A stretch of 64,000 bases of DNA, taken from positions 13,972,532 to 14,036,531 of the forward strand of contig OY735219.1 of the NCBI GenBank assembly GCA_963457665.1, given 5' to 3'. The notes under the pieces are model-generated. The model searched no databases, was not told the DNA's origin, and worked only from the letters and a program-made list of their open reading frames with translations. Below are positions 61,359 through 64,000 of the stretch, piece after piece. The stretch is from Thysanoteuthis rhombus. Taxonomy: Eukaryota > Mollusca > Cephalopoda > Oegopsida > Thysanoteuthidae. Every line of letters begins with the position of its first letter. Position 1 is the stretch's first letter. Both the position numbers and the translations under genes were made by a program.

Positions 61359-63833
61359 ATTTGGTTTATCGTGAAGGGGGCAGACAAACAGTGAACAGTT
61401 TACTTCTCTATATTAGAAGATTATTTTTGTAGGATTATTCTTGCTACGGTGGGGGGGGGGAATAAGTCAACTTGAGCCTCCGACTTGAACTGGGGTTTCT
61501 ACTCTAAAATCAATTATGGCTTTAAGCTGGGTATTCATTAAATAACATGGATATTTTCCTCCCTTTTTACACACGGGTACTTAAAGAGTCCTGAGAAAAA
61601 AAACCCTTTCTCGTTAGTGTTGGCAAAAGGGGACTTAAAATTTAGTACATCGAAATCAATGTTATAGCCACAAGAATCTTTCATGACGGTTCACTTAGTT
61701 TAGGAAATACGATGTTTTTTTGTAGCGAACAAGACAGTTCTTTAGTCACTGAAATAATACAAACCAGAGGGATATCTATTCATCCATAACTCCCTCGTAT
61801 AAAATCACGGATGTATGACTGCTAAAATAGCAGCAGTACCGTATTATTCTGAGAAACAGAAATTGAAAATGAGTGGATTGAATTCAATGAAGAAATTTAA
61901 TGAAAAAAAAAAAAAATTTCAGCGCTATATAGTTTTCCCCTGTACAAGACAAATAGGCATTAAGTTTATTTTTAGAGGTTTCACAATAATTCATTTTCCC
62001 AAAGAAAAATCCATCTCAGTTTATTTTTTTTTACAATATCTATTACAAAGGAGCAAGACGAAATATGATCCCCCCAGGCCGAACCCCAAAAATGTCAGAT
62101 TATTCCAGTAGAGCGTGAAATGTCTTTTCCCGTGGGATTTACTTACTTCAAAGGAAAGAAAAAAAGAAAAAGAAAAACAAACCTATATATTTTAGATTTT
62201 TCAATCTATTTGAAAGATTAAATTTAGAATCTTGCAGTACTTCATAAGAGAAAAATTGAACTGAGAAAGAAATACGCGTGGATCATTTTTCACAGAAATT
62301 ATTCAATAAAAATTAGGAATAAAAGAATTTGAAATTAAAACATCAATTTTTCAAATGAAACTTTACTTTTTCCATTTGAGTAATAATGACAATAAGGTGT
62401 TGTGATTTTCTTTTTTTATTTGAAATTCTAAAACACAGCCTAACCCAAGGGTGAAAAAAGTTTTTCATTTAAAAAAAGAAAAAGTAGGTGGTATTTTTGT
62501 CTGTTTAAAAAAAAAACCCACCCATTCTAATAGATGAATAGGGGCTTTTTTGTTTTGTCATTGTTTAAACTCTATATTTATAGATATTCAAATATTGAAA
62601 GTTATTTTTCAAGATAATCTTTTTTCATCAGAAAAAAAATAATTTAAGAAAAAAAAAATGTTATCTGTCAATTTGATAAGGAGATAATTATTTTAATTAG
62701 ATGTGTAATATTTTGTTTCATATGTGCGTGTGTGAAATGTAAAAATAACTCTTTTCATATTAGCTGAATAGCTCTTTAATTTTTTATATTTTACAAAACA
62801 GAAGATAGAAAACAGTTATCCATAGAAATAAAGAAAAAAAGCGAAATTAAGAGTTATTATTATCATCATTAATTATTGGATTCACTCACGTAAAATGAAG
62901 CATTGTCTTTTTCTTTATAAAAATTGTTTTATTAATTTTATTGAATTAAAATCTGAAAAACAGAGATCCAGAAATTTTTTTTTATTAATCAATTTCAATC
63001 TTTATAAACATTGTGCGGGCGTGAATAGCTTGATTTTAAATCATAATTTTCATTTTAAGAACAATGAAAATATTTTTTATTAAAAATATTGATTTTACTG
63101 TGAGGCCGTCTTCCTTCAAATTCTTCACGAAGATGCTGCTACTACTACAAATGGACAATTTTGACAATCTTTTATTTCAAATGAAATATTCCAAAATAAT
63201 TAATACAAAACTATTTTAGGCCGAAACGAGTATCTTCTTGAATAATGACAATAAAATACGTAAAATAATTCTACTCATAGAATATTGAAACAAAACCACC
63301 TTCTTTTTTTTTTACCTCGTTCATTAGGTAAACAAAAACACTAAAAACAGGTTTCTAAGTGTAGCCTTTCCGTACCTACTTAAACAGGTCATGGTACAGT
63401 TTACAAAAATGCATTTAGTTACCTCAAGAAAATTTTACAAAACTCAGGAAATGACATGAAACTACTGAACTTGATAAAAAAAAATCAGAATACAACAATA
63501 TAACAAGTCAAGTGAATGATATTTCAATTAATTAAAATATGACATAACAGAACAACCTTACTTGAATTGTGCGCTTTTGATTAGTGCATGTTTTCATGAA
63601 GTACACGGTCAAGATTTTGCTGTACAAATTAATGTAACTAAATATAAGCTGAAAACAAAACCATTAAATTATGATAAGGTTTCGAAAAATACATCATAAA
63701 AATTGGGAACGAATTAACCGCACTAATCAAAGCACCTGTACACAAGTGTCAGGTTAAAATGTACTTTAGTTTTTAAATGCTACCATCACAACTTCTTGAT
63801 GGTGAAAGAAATCGGGTACAAACCTCCTGCCAT
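30433..63833 (-). CDS. TIR-TIR-SLOG-like protein, 19 coding exons, 830 aa (complete spliced gene)
   Basis: The gene was assembled from 19 coding segments (2,493 nt with stop) listed separately below; every intron is GT..AG and the phases match throughout. Domain order: two 81-residue-period N-terminal modules (about 10-96 and 99-176, possibly ubiquitin-like), basic stretch 195-199, TIR1 about 230-345, linker, TIR2 about 428-537, SLOG/LOG-like Rossmann domain about 588-790, and a Gln/Ser-rich tail ending [11 protein letters not shown]1 resembles SARM1: first strand [14 protein letters not shown] loop, and W299-x3-E303 at the place of the NADase glutamate. TIR2 has Q503 there. No signal peptide or membrane segment is visible, so an intracellular protein is inferred. 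Inferred role: an NAD+-cleaving or TIR-scaffold immune or stress sensor whose own SLOG domain may bind an ADP-ribose-type product. The start rests on a 10-nt first exon; the rest is secure. Confidence 0.87.
31704..31813 (-). CDS. Coding exon 18, SLOG-like final strands
   Basis: The acceptor is TCTATTAG and the donor GTAAAT; phase 1 in, phase 0 out. It encodes residues 704-740: GDADMASMI where enzymes of the LOG family have GGxGTxxE, then NIVIPV (720-725). Loss of the GGxGT glutamate motif argues for ligand binding rather than LOG hydrolase activity. Confidence 0.9.
32188..32311 (-). CDS. Coding exon 17, SLOG-like GSGR segment
   Basis: The acceptor is CCTTCCAG and the donor GTAAGA; phase 0 in, phase 1 out. 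It encodes residues 663-703: YIGSGR (680-685), [17 protein letters not shown] (688-704). An Arg-Asp helix followed by a strand ending at a Gly is the expected second half of the nucleotide site. Confidence 0.9.
32362..32487. repeat. Near-perfect hairpin (about 50-bp arms) in intron 16
   Basis: Left arm TAGTAGAATGTGGATTTGC.. to ..CTGCCCTCTTC, right arm GAAGAGGGCAG.. to ..CATTCTACTA, with a loop of about 22 bp and only a few mismatches. It lies about 50 bp before exon 17 on the transcript. Confidence 0.85.
32664..32970. repeat. Microsatellite cluster in intron 16
   Basis: (AT)n at 32664-32688 and 32778-32806, (CTTT)n at about 32840-32878, and (GT)n at about 32930-32958. Confidence 0.9.
34030..34245 (+). 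repeat. 'Repeat F' copy next to exon 16
   Basis: It shares CAGTTCAGATGGATCCACAA, TTTGTTCAGTAAA-like and CATGTGT.CACCACATTTA words with 48120-48250. It ends about 30 bp from the exon 16 donor. Confidence 0.75.
34275..34437 (-). CDS. Coding exon 16, SLOG-like glycine loop
   Basis: The acceptor is TCATTTCAG and the donor GTAAGC; phase 2 in, phase 0 out. It encodes residues 608-662. After a helix ([10 protein letters not shown]) comes [18 protein letters not shown] (621-638), the strand/G-loop/helix unit typical of LOG, DprA-like and TRPM SLOG domains. Confidence 0.9.
34590..34866 (-). repeat. tRNA-derived SINE
   Basis: On the minus strand: a box A relic, box B-like GGGTTTGCTTCCC, then the common body (AATTTCCCTGTGC, CAGCAGCTAACTGAG, GTGTCCTTTCAGTGGACAT, ACCAGGACTTTGTC). 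Same family as 35990, 46215, 46560 and 53210. Confidence 0.8.
35221..35312 (-). CDS. Coding exon 15, first strand of the SLOG-like domain
   Basis: The acceptor is TTCACAG and the donor GTAAGT; phase 0 in, phase 2 out. It encodes residues 578-607, including KCIYITGTS (589-597). The strand ending in TG(T)S fits the first nucleotide-binding loop of SLOG/LOG Rossmann folds. Confidence 0.86.
35990..36298 (-). repeat. tRNA-derived SINE
   Basis: Minus-strand box A GATAGTGTGATGTTTAGCAC and box B GGTCCCCGGTTCAATTTC, then a body ending in CAGGACTTTGTCACCGGCC. Lies in intron 14. Confidence 0.82.
36609..37000. repeat. (TATAGA/TATATA)n satellite, about 390 bp
   Basis: TATAGA and TATATA hexamers alternate in a higher-order 18-bp pattern (TATAGATATAGATATATA). 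Lies in intron 14, about 100 bp from the exon 14 donor. Confidence 0.95.
37097..37216 (-). CDS. Coding exon 14, TIR2-SLOG connector
   Basis: The acceptor is TTATTCCAG and the donor GTAAGT; phase 0 on both sides. It encodes residues 538-577: [19 protein letters not shown], probably a helix, followed by an acidic stretch. The genomic frame here is masked by a longer plus-strand ORF that is spurious. Confidence 0.85.
37565..37966. repeat. GC-rich 38-bp minisatellite in intron 13
   Basis: About nine units of 38 bp (GGGCGGGCCGGCTGCGGGAG + AATAACACGGAGACACTT) with starts at 37576, 37614, 37652, 37690, 37728 and so on, then degenerate units to 37966. It is far more GC-rich than its surroundings. 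Because 38 is not a multiple of 3, all minus-strand frames cycle through the same peptide; the ORFs are artefacts. Confidence 0.95.
37999..38100 (-). CDS. Coding exon 13, end of TIR2
   Basis: The acceptor is CATTTCAAAG and the donor GTAAGT; phase 0 on both sides. It encodes residues 504-537: [18 protein letters not shown], the post-catalytic helix and strand E, then PSWM. Confidence 0.87.
39020..39125 (+). repeat. Rep-1 right-half fragment (intron 12)
   Basis: AAGGAGTAAATATTCAA, CCCTCTGGCTCTATTG and AAACTGATGCTAACAG match the Rep-1 right half loosely. Confidence 0.5.
39771..39824. repeat. 54-bp palindrome (intron 12)
   Basis: ATGTTATTTATCTATATATA on the left mirrors TATATATAGATAAGTAACAT on the right around a GTACGTAC centre. 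A (GT)n tract follows at 39857-39876. Confidence 0.85.
40210..40322 (-). CDS. Coding exon 12, TIR2 core with Gln at the catalytic position
   Basis: The acceptor is ATCTTCAG; the donor is the weaker GTTCGT; phase 1 in, phase 0 out. It encodes residues 466-503: [17 protein letters not shown] (480-496 region) is a clear TIR strand D and loop, then C500-L-Q-Q503 where active TIRs carry Cys-x-x-Glu. The exon ends exactly at Q503, matching exon 7 ending at E303. Confidence 0.86.
40375..40785 (+). repeat. Rep-1 element, full-length copy (intron 11)
   Basis: Order: CAGGTCTGGTTAGTCACTCAATAG, TGACCAATTAAT, TGATCAATGAATAAG, GGTGATCACTAAAAAA, then TAAGGAGCAAATTTAGTATAAATTTGCAT-like, TTCAGCTCTCCAGCCACATTGG, CCAGCCAACCAGACCCACTTT. 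The same order recurs at 49957 and 56108, so it is one element of about 390-440 bp with a mid-element A-rich/G-run stretch. Type unknown; no coding. Confidence 0.8.
41919..41988 (-). CDS. Coding exon 11, TIR2 helix A and strand B
   Basis: The acceptor is TTTTTCAG and the donor GTAAGA; phase 0 in, phase 1 out. It encodes residues 443-465: [17 protein letters not shown], the helix-strand step of a TIR fold. Confidence 0.88.
42942..43067 (-). CDS. Coding exon 10, start of TIR2
   Basis: The acceptor is CGTTTCTAG and the donor GTAAGT; phase 0 on both sides. It encodes residues 401-442, with the first TIR2 strand KTLIVVSL (428-435). The usual SY/SH pair of active TIRs is changed to SL. Confidence 0.87.
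43506..43669 (-). CDS. Coding exon 9, linker between TIR domains
   Basis: The acceptor is TTCTATAG and the donor GTATGT; phase 1 in, phase 0 out. It encodes residues 346-400: a polar, Pro-containing linker, a helix-like [17 protein letters not shown] that could be the last TIR1 helix, and a basic end (KPSLFRR). Confidence 0.88.
44262..44340 (+). repeat. Family B fragment (intron 8)
   Basis: GAGCCATGCATATTGGATTAG and TGTTAAATTTGG resemble the family B core. Confidence 0.45.
44400..44430. repeat. (GAG)n/(GGA)n microsatellite
   Basis: Nine or so GAG triplets within intron 8. Confidence 0.9.
44886..45232. mobile_element. MITE 'E'-like copy, diverged (intron 8)
   Basis: The left end TATACAGGTTGGGAAAGAATTAA and right end AGTTCCCTTTCATCCATCCAGTACA parallel the 28849 element. 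The inner right sequence (AATAAAGTTATAACCAATTTCC) matches its 29140-29165 segment. Confidence 0.7.
45456..45582 (-). CDS. Coding exon 8, end of TIR1
   Basis: The acceptor is CTTTCAG and the donor GTGAGT; phase 0 in, phase 1 out. It encodes residues 304-345: the helix after E303, strand FILPINF (313-319), then EWPP (322-325), all standard late TIR elements. Confidence 0.93.
45650..45975 (+). repeat. LINE 3'-end fragment (intron 7 region edge)
   Basis: It contains GGAGAGTTCACAAGACGGCAC, ACATACAACCGCTGGACAT, CATGTGAAA and a tail with TCATGTCTGATGTTGAAC. It is the 21150 LINE family in the plus orientation, between exons 8 and 7. Confidence 0.7.
46215..46545 (+). repeat. tRNA-derived SINE (intron 7), copy 1
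   Basis: Box A ATAGTGTAATGGTTAGTATG, box B GGTACTGGGTTCAG, then the body (AAATTTCCTTGAGCACTCAG, CCCTTTGGTGGACTTGCATC, CACTGAGCTGATGCATGC). Confidence 0.85.
46560..46748 (+). repeat. tRNA-derived SINE (intron 7), copy 2, truncated
   Basis: Box A ATAGTGTAATGGTCAGCACA, box B AAGTTCAATTCCC and body up to CCCTTTGGTGGACTT; truncated 10 bp before the exon 7 donor. Tandem with copy 1. Confidence 0.83.
46758..46883 (-). CDS. Coding exon 7, TIR1 core with putative catalytic Glu
   Basis: The acceptor is TTCCTTAG and the donor GTAAGT; phase 0 on both sides. It encodes residues 262-303: the BB-loop-like DVDEIKTG (262-269), FIPLLTP (286-292), then W299-T-N-R-E303. In SARM1-type NADase TIRs the glutamate four residues after this Trp is catalytic. 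The exon ends exactly at E303. Confidence 0.94.
46915..47135 (+). repeat. Rep-1 right-half copy (intron 6)
   Basis: GGATCAATTTAGCATAAACTTAC, TTTTCAGCCCTCAATCTCC, CCAGCCAGATCC and TGTGGACAGTTTTGG match Rep-1. Confidence 0.75.
47490..47800 (+). repeat. Dispersed repeat with an internal duplication (intron 6)
   Basis: Two similar segments, 47555-47650 and 47690-47765: CTGGGTATACTGTGAATGCATG..TTTGG versus TTGGTCCACTGAGTATGCAAACC..TTTGG, each ending in a GCTG(C/T)(A/G)CC word. The A-rich end (GACAGACACACACAAACAGACA) resembles a retroposon tail. Confidence 0.5.
48120..48250 (+). repeat. 'Repeat F' copy next to exon 6
   Basis: It shares CAGTTCAGATGGATCCAC and ATGTGTTCACCACATTTA with 34030-34245. 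It ends about 80 bp from the exon 6 donor. The sequence from 47808 (CAGTAAACCCTCGC) may be the element's left end. Confidence 0.7.
48333..48516 (-). CDS. Coding exon 6, start of TIR1
   Basis: The acceptor is TTACCCTCAG and the donor GTGAGT; phase 2 in, phase 0 out. It encodes residues 200-261: a Ser-rich linker, then QILISY (231-236), helix [12 protein letters not shown] (241-252) and strand VSVFL (257-261). The wording is close to the start of the SARM1 TIR domain. Confidence 0.93.
48822..48863. repeat. Poly-A run
   Basis: About 40 consecutive A residues in intron 5. Confidence 0.95.
49742..49941 (-). CDS. Coding exon 5, end of repeat 2 and basic linker
   Basis: The acceptor is GTTTGTAG and the donor GTAAGT; phase 0 in, phase 2 out. 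It encodes residues 134-199. FIFLT (142-146), W150-P151 and Q156-E157-K158 repeat the exon 2/3 motif with identical spacing. It ends in the basic cluster RRKRK (195-199), a possible nuclear localisation signal or acidic-surface binding patch. Confidence 0.88.
49957..50395 (+). repeat. Rep-1 element, full-length copy (intron 4)
   Basis: ACAGGTCTGGTTATTCACTCAA through GGCGATCAATTAAAAAGTTG, GCCGTGATCACTAAAAAAAA and CAGCCCTCTAGCTCCATCGG to TGCTGACAGTTTTAATTGACG. It starts only about 15 bp upstream of exon 5 on the transcript. Confidence 0.8.
51050..51135 (+). repeat. tRNA-like SINE relic (intron 4)
   Basis: Box B-like GTGGGTTCAATTCTCACCC near 51107-51126, with only a weak box A. Confidence 0.4.
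51273..51379 (-). CDS. Coding exon 4, start of N-terminal repeat 2
   Basis: The acceptor is TTCCTGTAG and the donor GTAAGT; phase 1 in, phase 0 out. It encodes residues 98-133, including PRIGV (100-104), EGLGY (110-114) and STLRDLL (124-130). The TLRDLL helix matches SMRSLL of repeat 1 exactly 81 residues earlier. Confidence 0.87.
52620..52708 (-). CDS. Coding exon 3, end of N-terminal repeat 1
   Basis: The acceptor is TCTTACAG and the donor GTGAGT; phase 2 in, phase 1 out. It encodes residues 68-97, with W69-P70 and Q75-E76-K77, the second half of repeat 1, which recurs in exon 5. Confidence 0.87.
53210..53465 (+). repeat. tRNA-derived SINE (intron 2)
   Basis: Box A ATAATGGTTAGCATGTC, box B GGTCCAGGTTCACAGTACC, body CAATAAATTTCCCTGAGCAC and CTTGCATCCTGCCAAGGG. 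Confidence 0.82.
53466..54415 (+). other. Intron 2 segment with unusual open frames, unassigned
   Basis: A 140-codon frame starts inside the SINE tail at 53440 and runs to 53862; two further open stretches follow (53904-54110 and 54193-54414). The peptide has a mixed, protein-like composition ([20 protein letters not shown]) but no domain I can name. It may be a decayed retro-copy or chance; it lies opposite the host transcript. Confidence 0.3.
54450..54535 (-). repeat. tRNA-derived SINE head (intron 2)
   Basis: Minus strand: box A TGGCTCAGTGGTTTGG and box B TTGGGATCAAATCC. A different tRNA head from the 46215 family. Confidence 0.6.
55232..55424 (-). CDS. Coding exon 2, N-terminal module repeat 1
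   Basis: The acceptor is TTCTTCTAG and the donor GTAAGT; phase 1 in, phase 2 out. It encodes residues 4-67, including helix-like SMRSLL (44-49) and the strand FTFRT (61-65) that opens the FxFxT..WP motif. The correct frame is not the longest ORF here: another frame begins with a spurious Met. Confidence 0.85.
56108..56495 (+). repeat. Rep-1 element, full-length copy (intron 1)
   Basis: AGGTCTGGTTAGTCACTCGATA, GAGGTGATCAATTTAAAAATTG, GGCAGTGATCACTAAAA, a 30-nt poly-A at 56353-56382, then AAGCTTCATCGGAATGGCC and CATACATAGCCAGACAGG. Confidence 0.8.
56500..57900. other. Intron 1, no gene seen
   Basis: AT-rich unassigned intron sequence. 57480-57700 repeats a GTCAAAAGT.GGGGAAA motif several times at irregular spacing. 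Confidence 0.5.
57906..58504. mobile_element. pogo/Tigger-like element, about 600 bp (intron 1)
   Basis: The left end TACAGAGGAACCTTGATTATCC and right end CGGATAATCGACGTTCCACTGTA are inverted repeats of about 25 bp with TA edges, matching the well-known Tigger-type end (CAGTGGAACCTCGATTATCC). An internal subterminal repeat (GATTATCCAAACAAAAT / AGTTATCCAAACAAAAT) is present. No transposase, so non-autonomous. Confidence 0.85.
58725..58870 (+). repeat. Family B dispersed repeat (intron 1)
   Basis: GGTTGCCAGATTGGGTC, GGAGACTTACCAAATACAGG, CATTGGAATAGTGTTGAATT, GGTTCAATACC. The last word is a B-box-like sequence, so this family may also be pol III-derived. Confidence 0.75.
59040..59225 (+). repeat. 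LINE 3'-end relic (intron 1)
   Basis: It contains GAGCCGGCCATGTGATACAA (AGHVI relic), AGAGGAAGACCC and GAGATGGAATGAACTGGC, the RT C-terminal GHV..RGRP..RWNDEL theme, out of frame. Confidence 0.55.
60653..60703. repeat. (AT)n microsatellite
   Basis: AT dinucleotides; similar tracts at 60355-60404 and 61301-61356. Confidence 0.95.
60725..61066. repeat. Large palindrome of a dispersed repeat (intron 1)
   Basis: The left arm 60725-60843 (GGTAGGATATCGGCCTCCGG, TCTGAAGTGAAGGTTTCAAT) and the right arm 60935-61066 (its reverse complement with one ~16-bp insertion) flank a 90-bp spacer that carries the 151-210 repeat. A third partial copy follows at 61228-61303. Confidence 0.85.
61067..63560. other. 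Intron 1, no gene seen
   Basis: AT-rich with (AT)n at 61301-61356 and many A/T runs. I recognise no additional exon or repeat in 61500-63560. Confidence 0.55.
63566..63738 (-). mobile_element. MITE 'A' copy 4, close to exon 1
   Basis: Reverse orientation: the right end reads AACCGCACTAATCAAAGCACCTGTAC and the interior AATTAATGTAACTAAATATAAGCTGAAAAC matches 29600-29680. It sits about 85 bp inside intron 1 from the exon 1 donor. Confidence 0.78.
63824..63833 (-). CDS. Coding exon 1 (ATG plus 7 nt), TIR-TIR-SLOG gene
   Basis: ATG GCA GGA G is followed by a GTTTGT donor. Joined to exon 2 it gives [11 protein letters not shown] in an open frame. The tiny size makes this the least certain exon, but the phase fits exactly. 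Intron 1 is about 8.4 kb. Confidence 0.65.
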
Positions 63834-64000
63834 CGTGTTGATTCCTTGCGTTAAAGGCTCACAAAAGCTGTCCCTGCGATTAAAAGGAGTCTACCAAACA
63901 TACTGGAGAGAAAGAAAAAAATAAACGTCGTCTCTCTCCTTTTAACAAAAACACATGGTAGGCCAATGCCGGAAGTGAGGCAACTTGCCTCAAATGATAA
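63834..64000 (-). other. Probable 5' UTR/promoter side of the TIR-TIR-SLOG gene
   Basis: This is the sequence upstream of the ATG on the minus strand. I see no clear TATA box or initiator. The window ends here, so further non-coding exons could lie outside. Confidence 0.4.

Overview
This window looks like eukaryotic, AT-rich, repeat-dense metazoan DNA, most likely a mollusc and probably a cephalopod. That assignment is an inference. It rests on long GT-AG introns, tRNA- and 5S-derived SINE-like copies, many small inverted-repeat transposons, LINE 3' ends followed by simple-repeat tails, and very long simple repeats. I see no bacterial-type genes, operons or CRISPR arrays.

The main content is one complete protein gene on the minus strand, from the ATG at 63833 to the stop at 30433. 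I assembled it by hand from 19 coding exons. All 18 introns have GT..AG ends and the reading frame stays open throughout, giving an 830-residue protein. Its order is: two copies of an 81-residue-period N-terminal module (residues about 10-96 and 99-176), a basic linker, a SARM1-like TIR domain (about 230-345) with a putative NADase glutamate (E303), a second divergent TIR (about 428-537) with Gln (Q503) in that place, and a C-terminal Rossmann-like domain (about 588-790) resembling the SLOG/LOG superfamily. TIR plus SLOG in one chain recalls the Thoeris logic of bacteria, where TIR proteins make an ADP-ribose-derived signal read by a SLOG domain, and the ADP-ribose-binding SLOG-like region of TRPM2. 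This is the most interesting item in the window.

Positions 1-30400 lie downstream of the gene. I find no convincing host protein gene there. They hold a dead mariner, several LINE 3'-end fragments, a 5S-rRNA-derived SINE-like element, small inverted-repeat elements (MITEs), and two long homopurine satellites (17819-19014 and 24922-25855). The introns between 30.7 and 63.8 kb carry the same repeat families, plus a GC-rich 38-bp minisatellite, a TATAGA satellite, a near-perfect hairpin, a pogo/Tigger-like element and a large palindrome. Positions 63834-64000 are probably 5' UTR or promoter.
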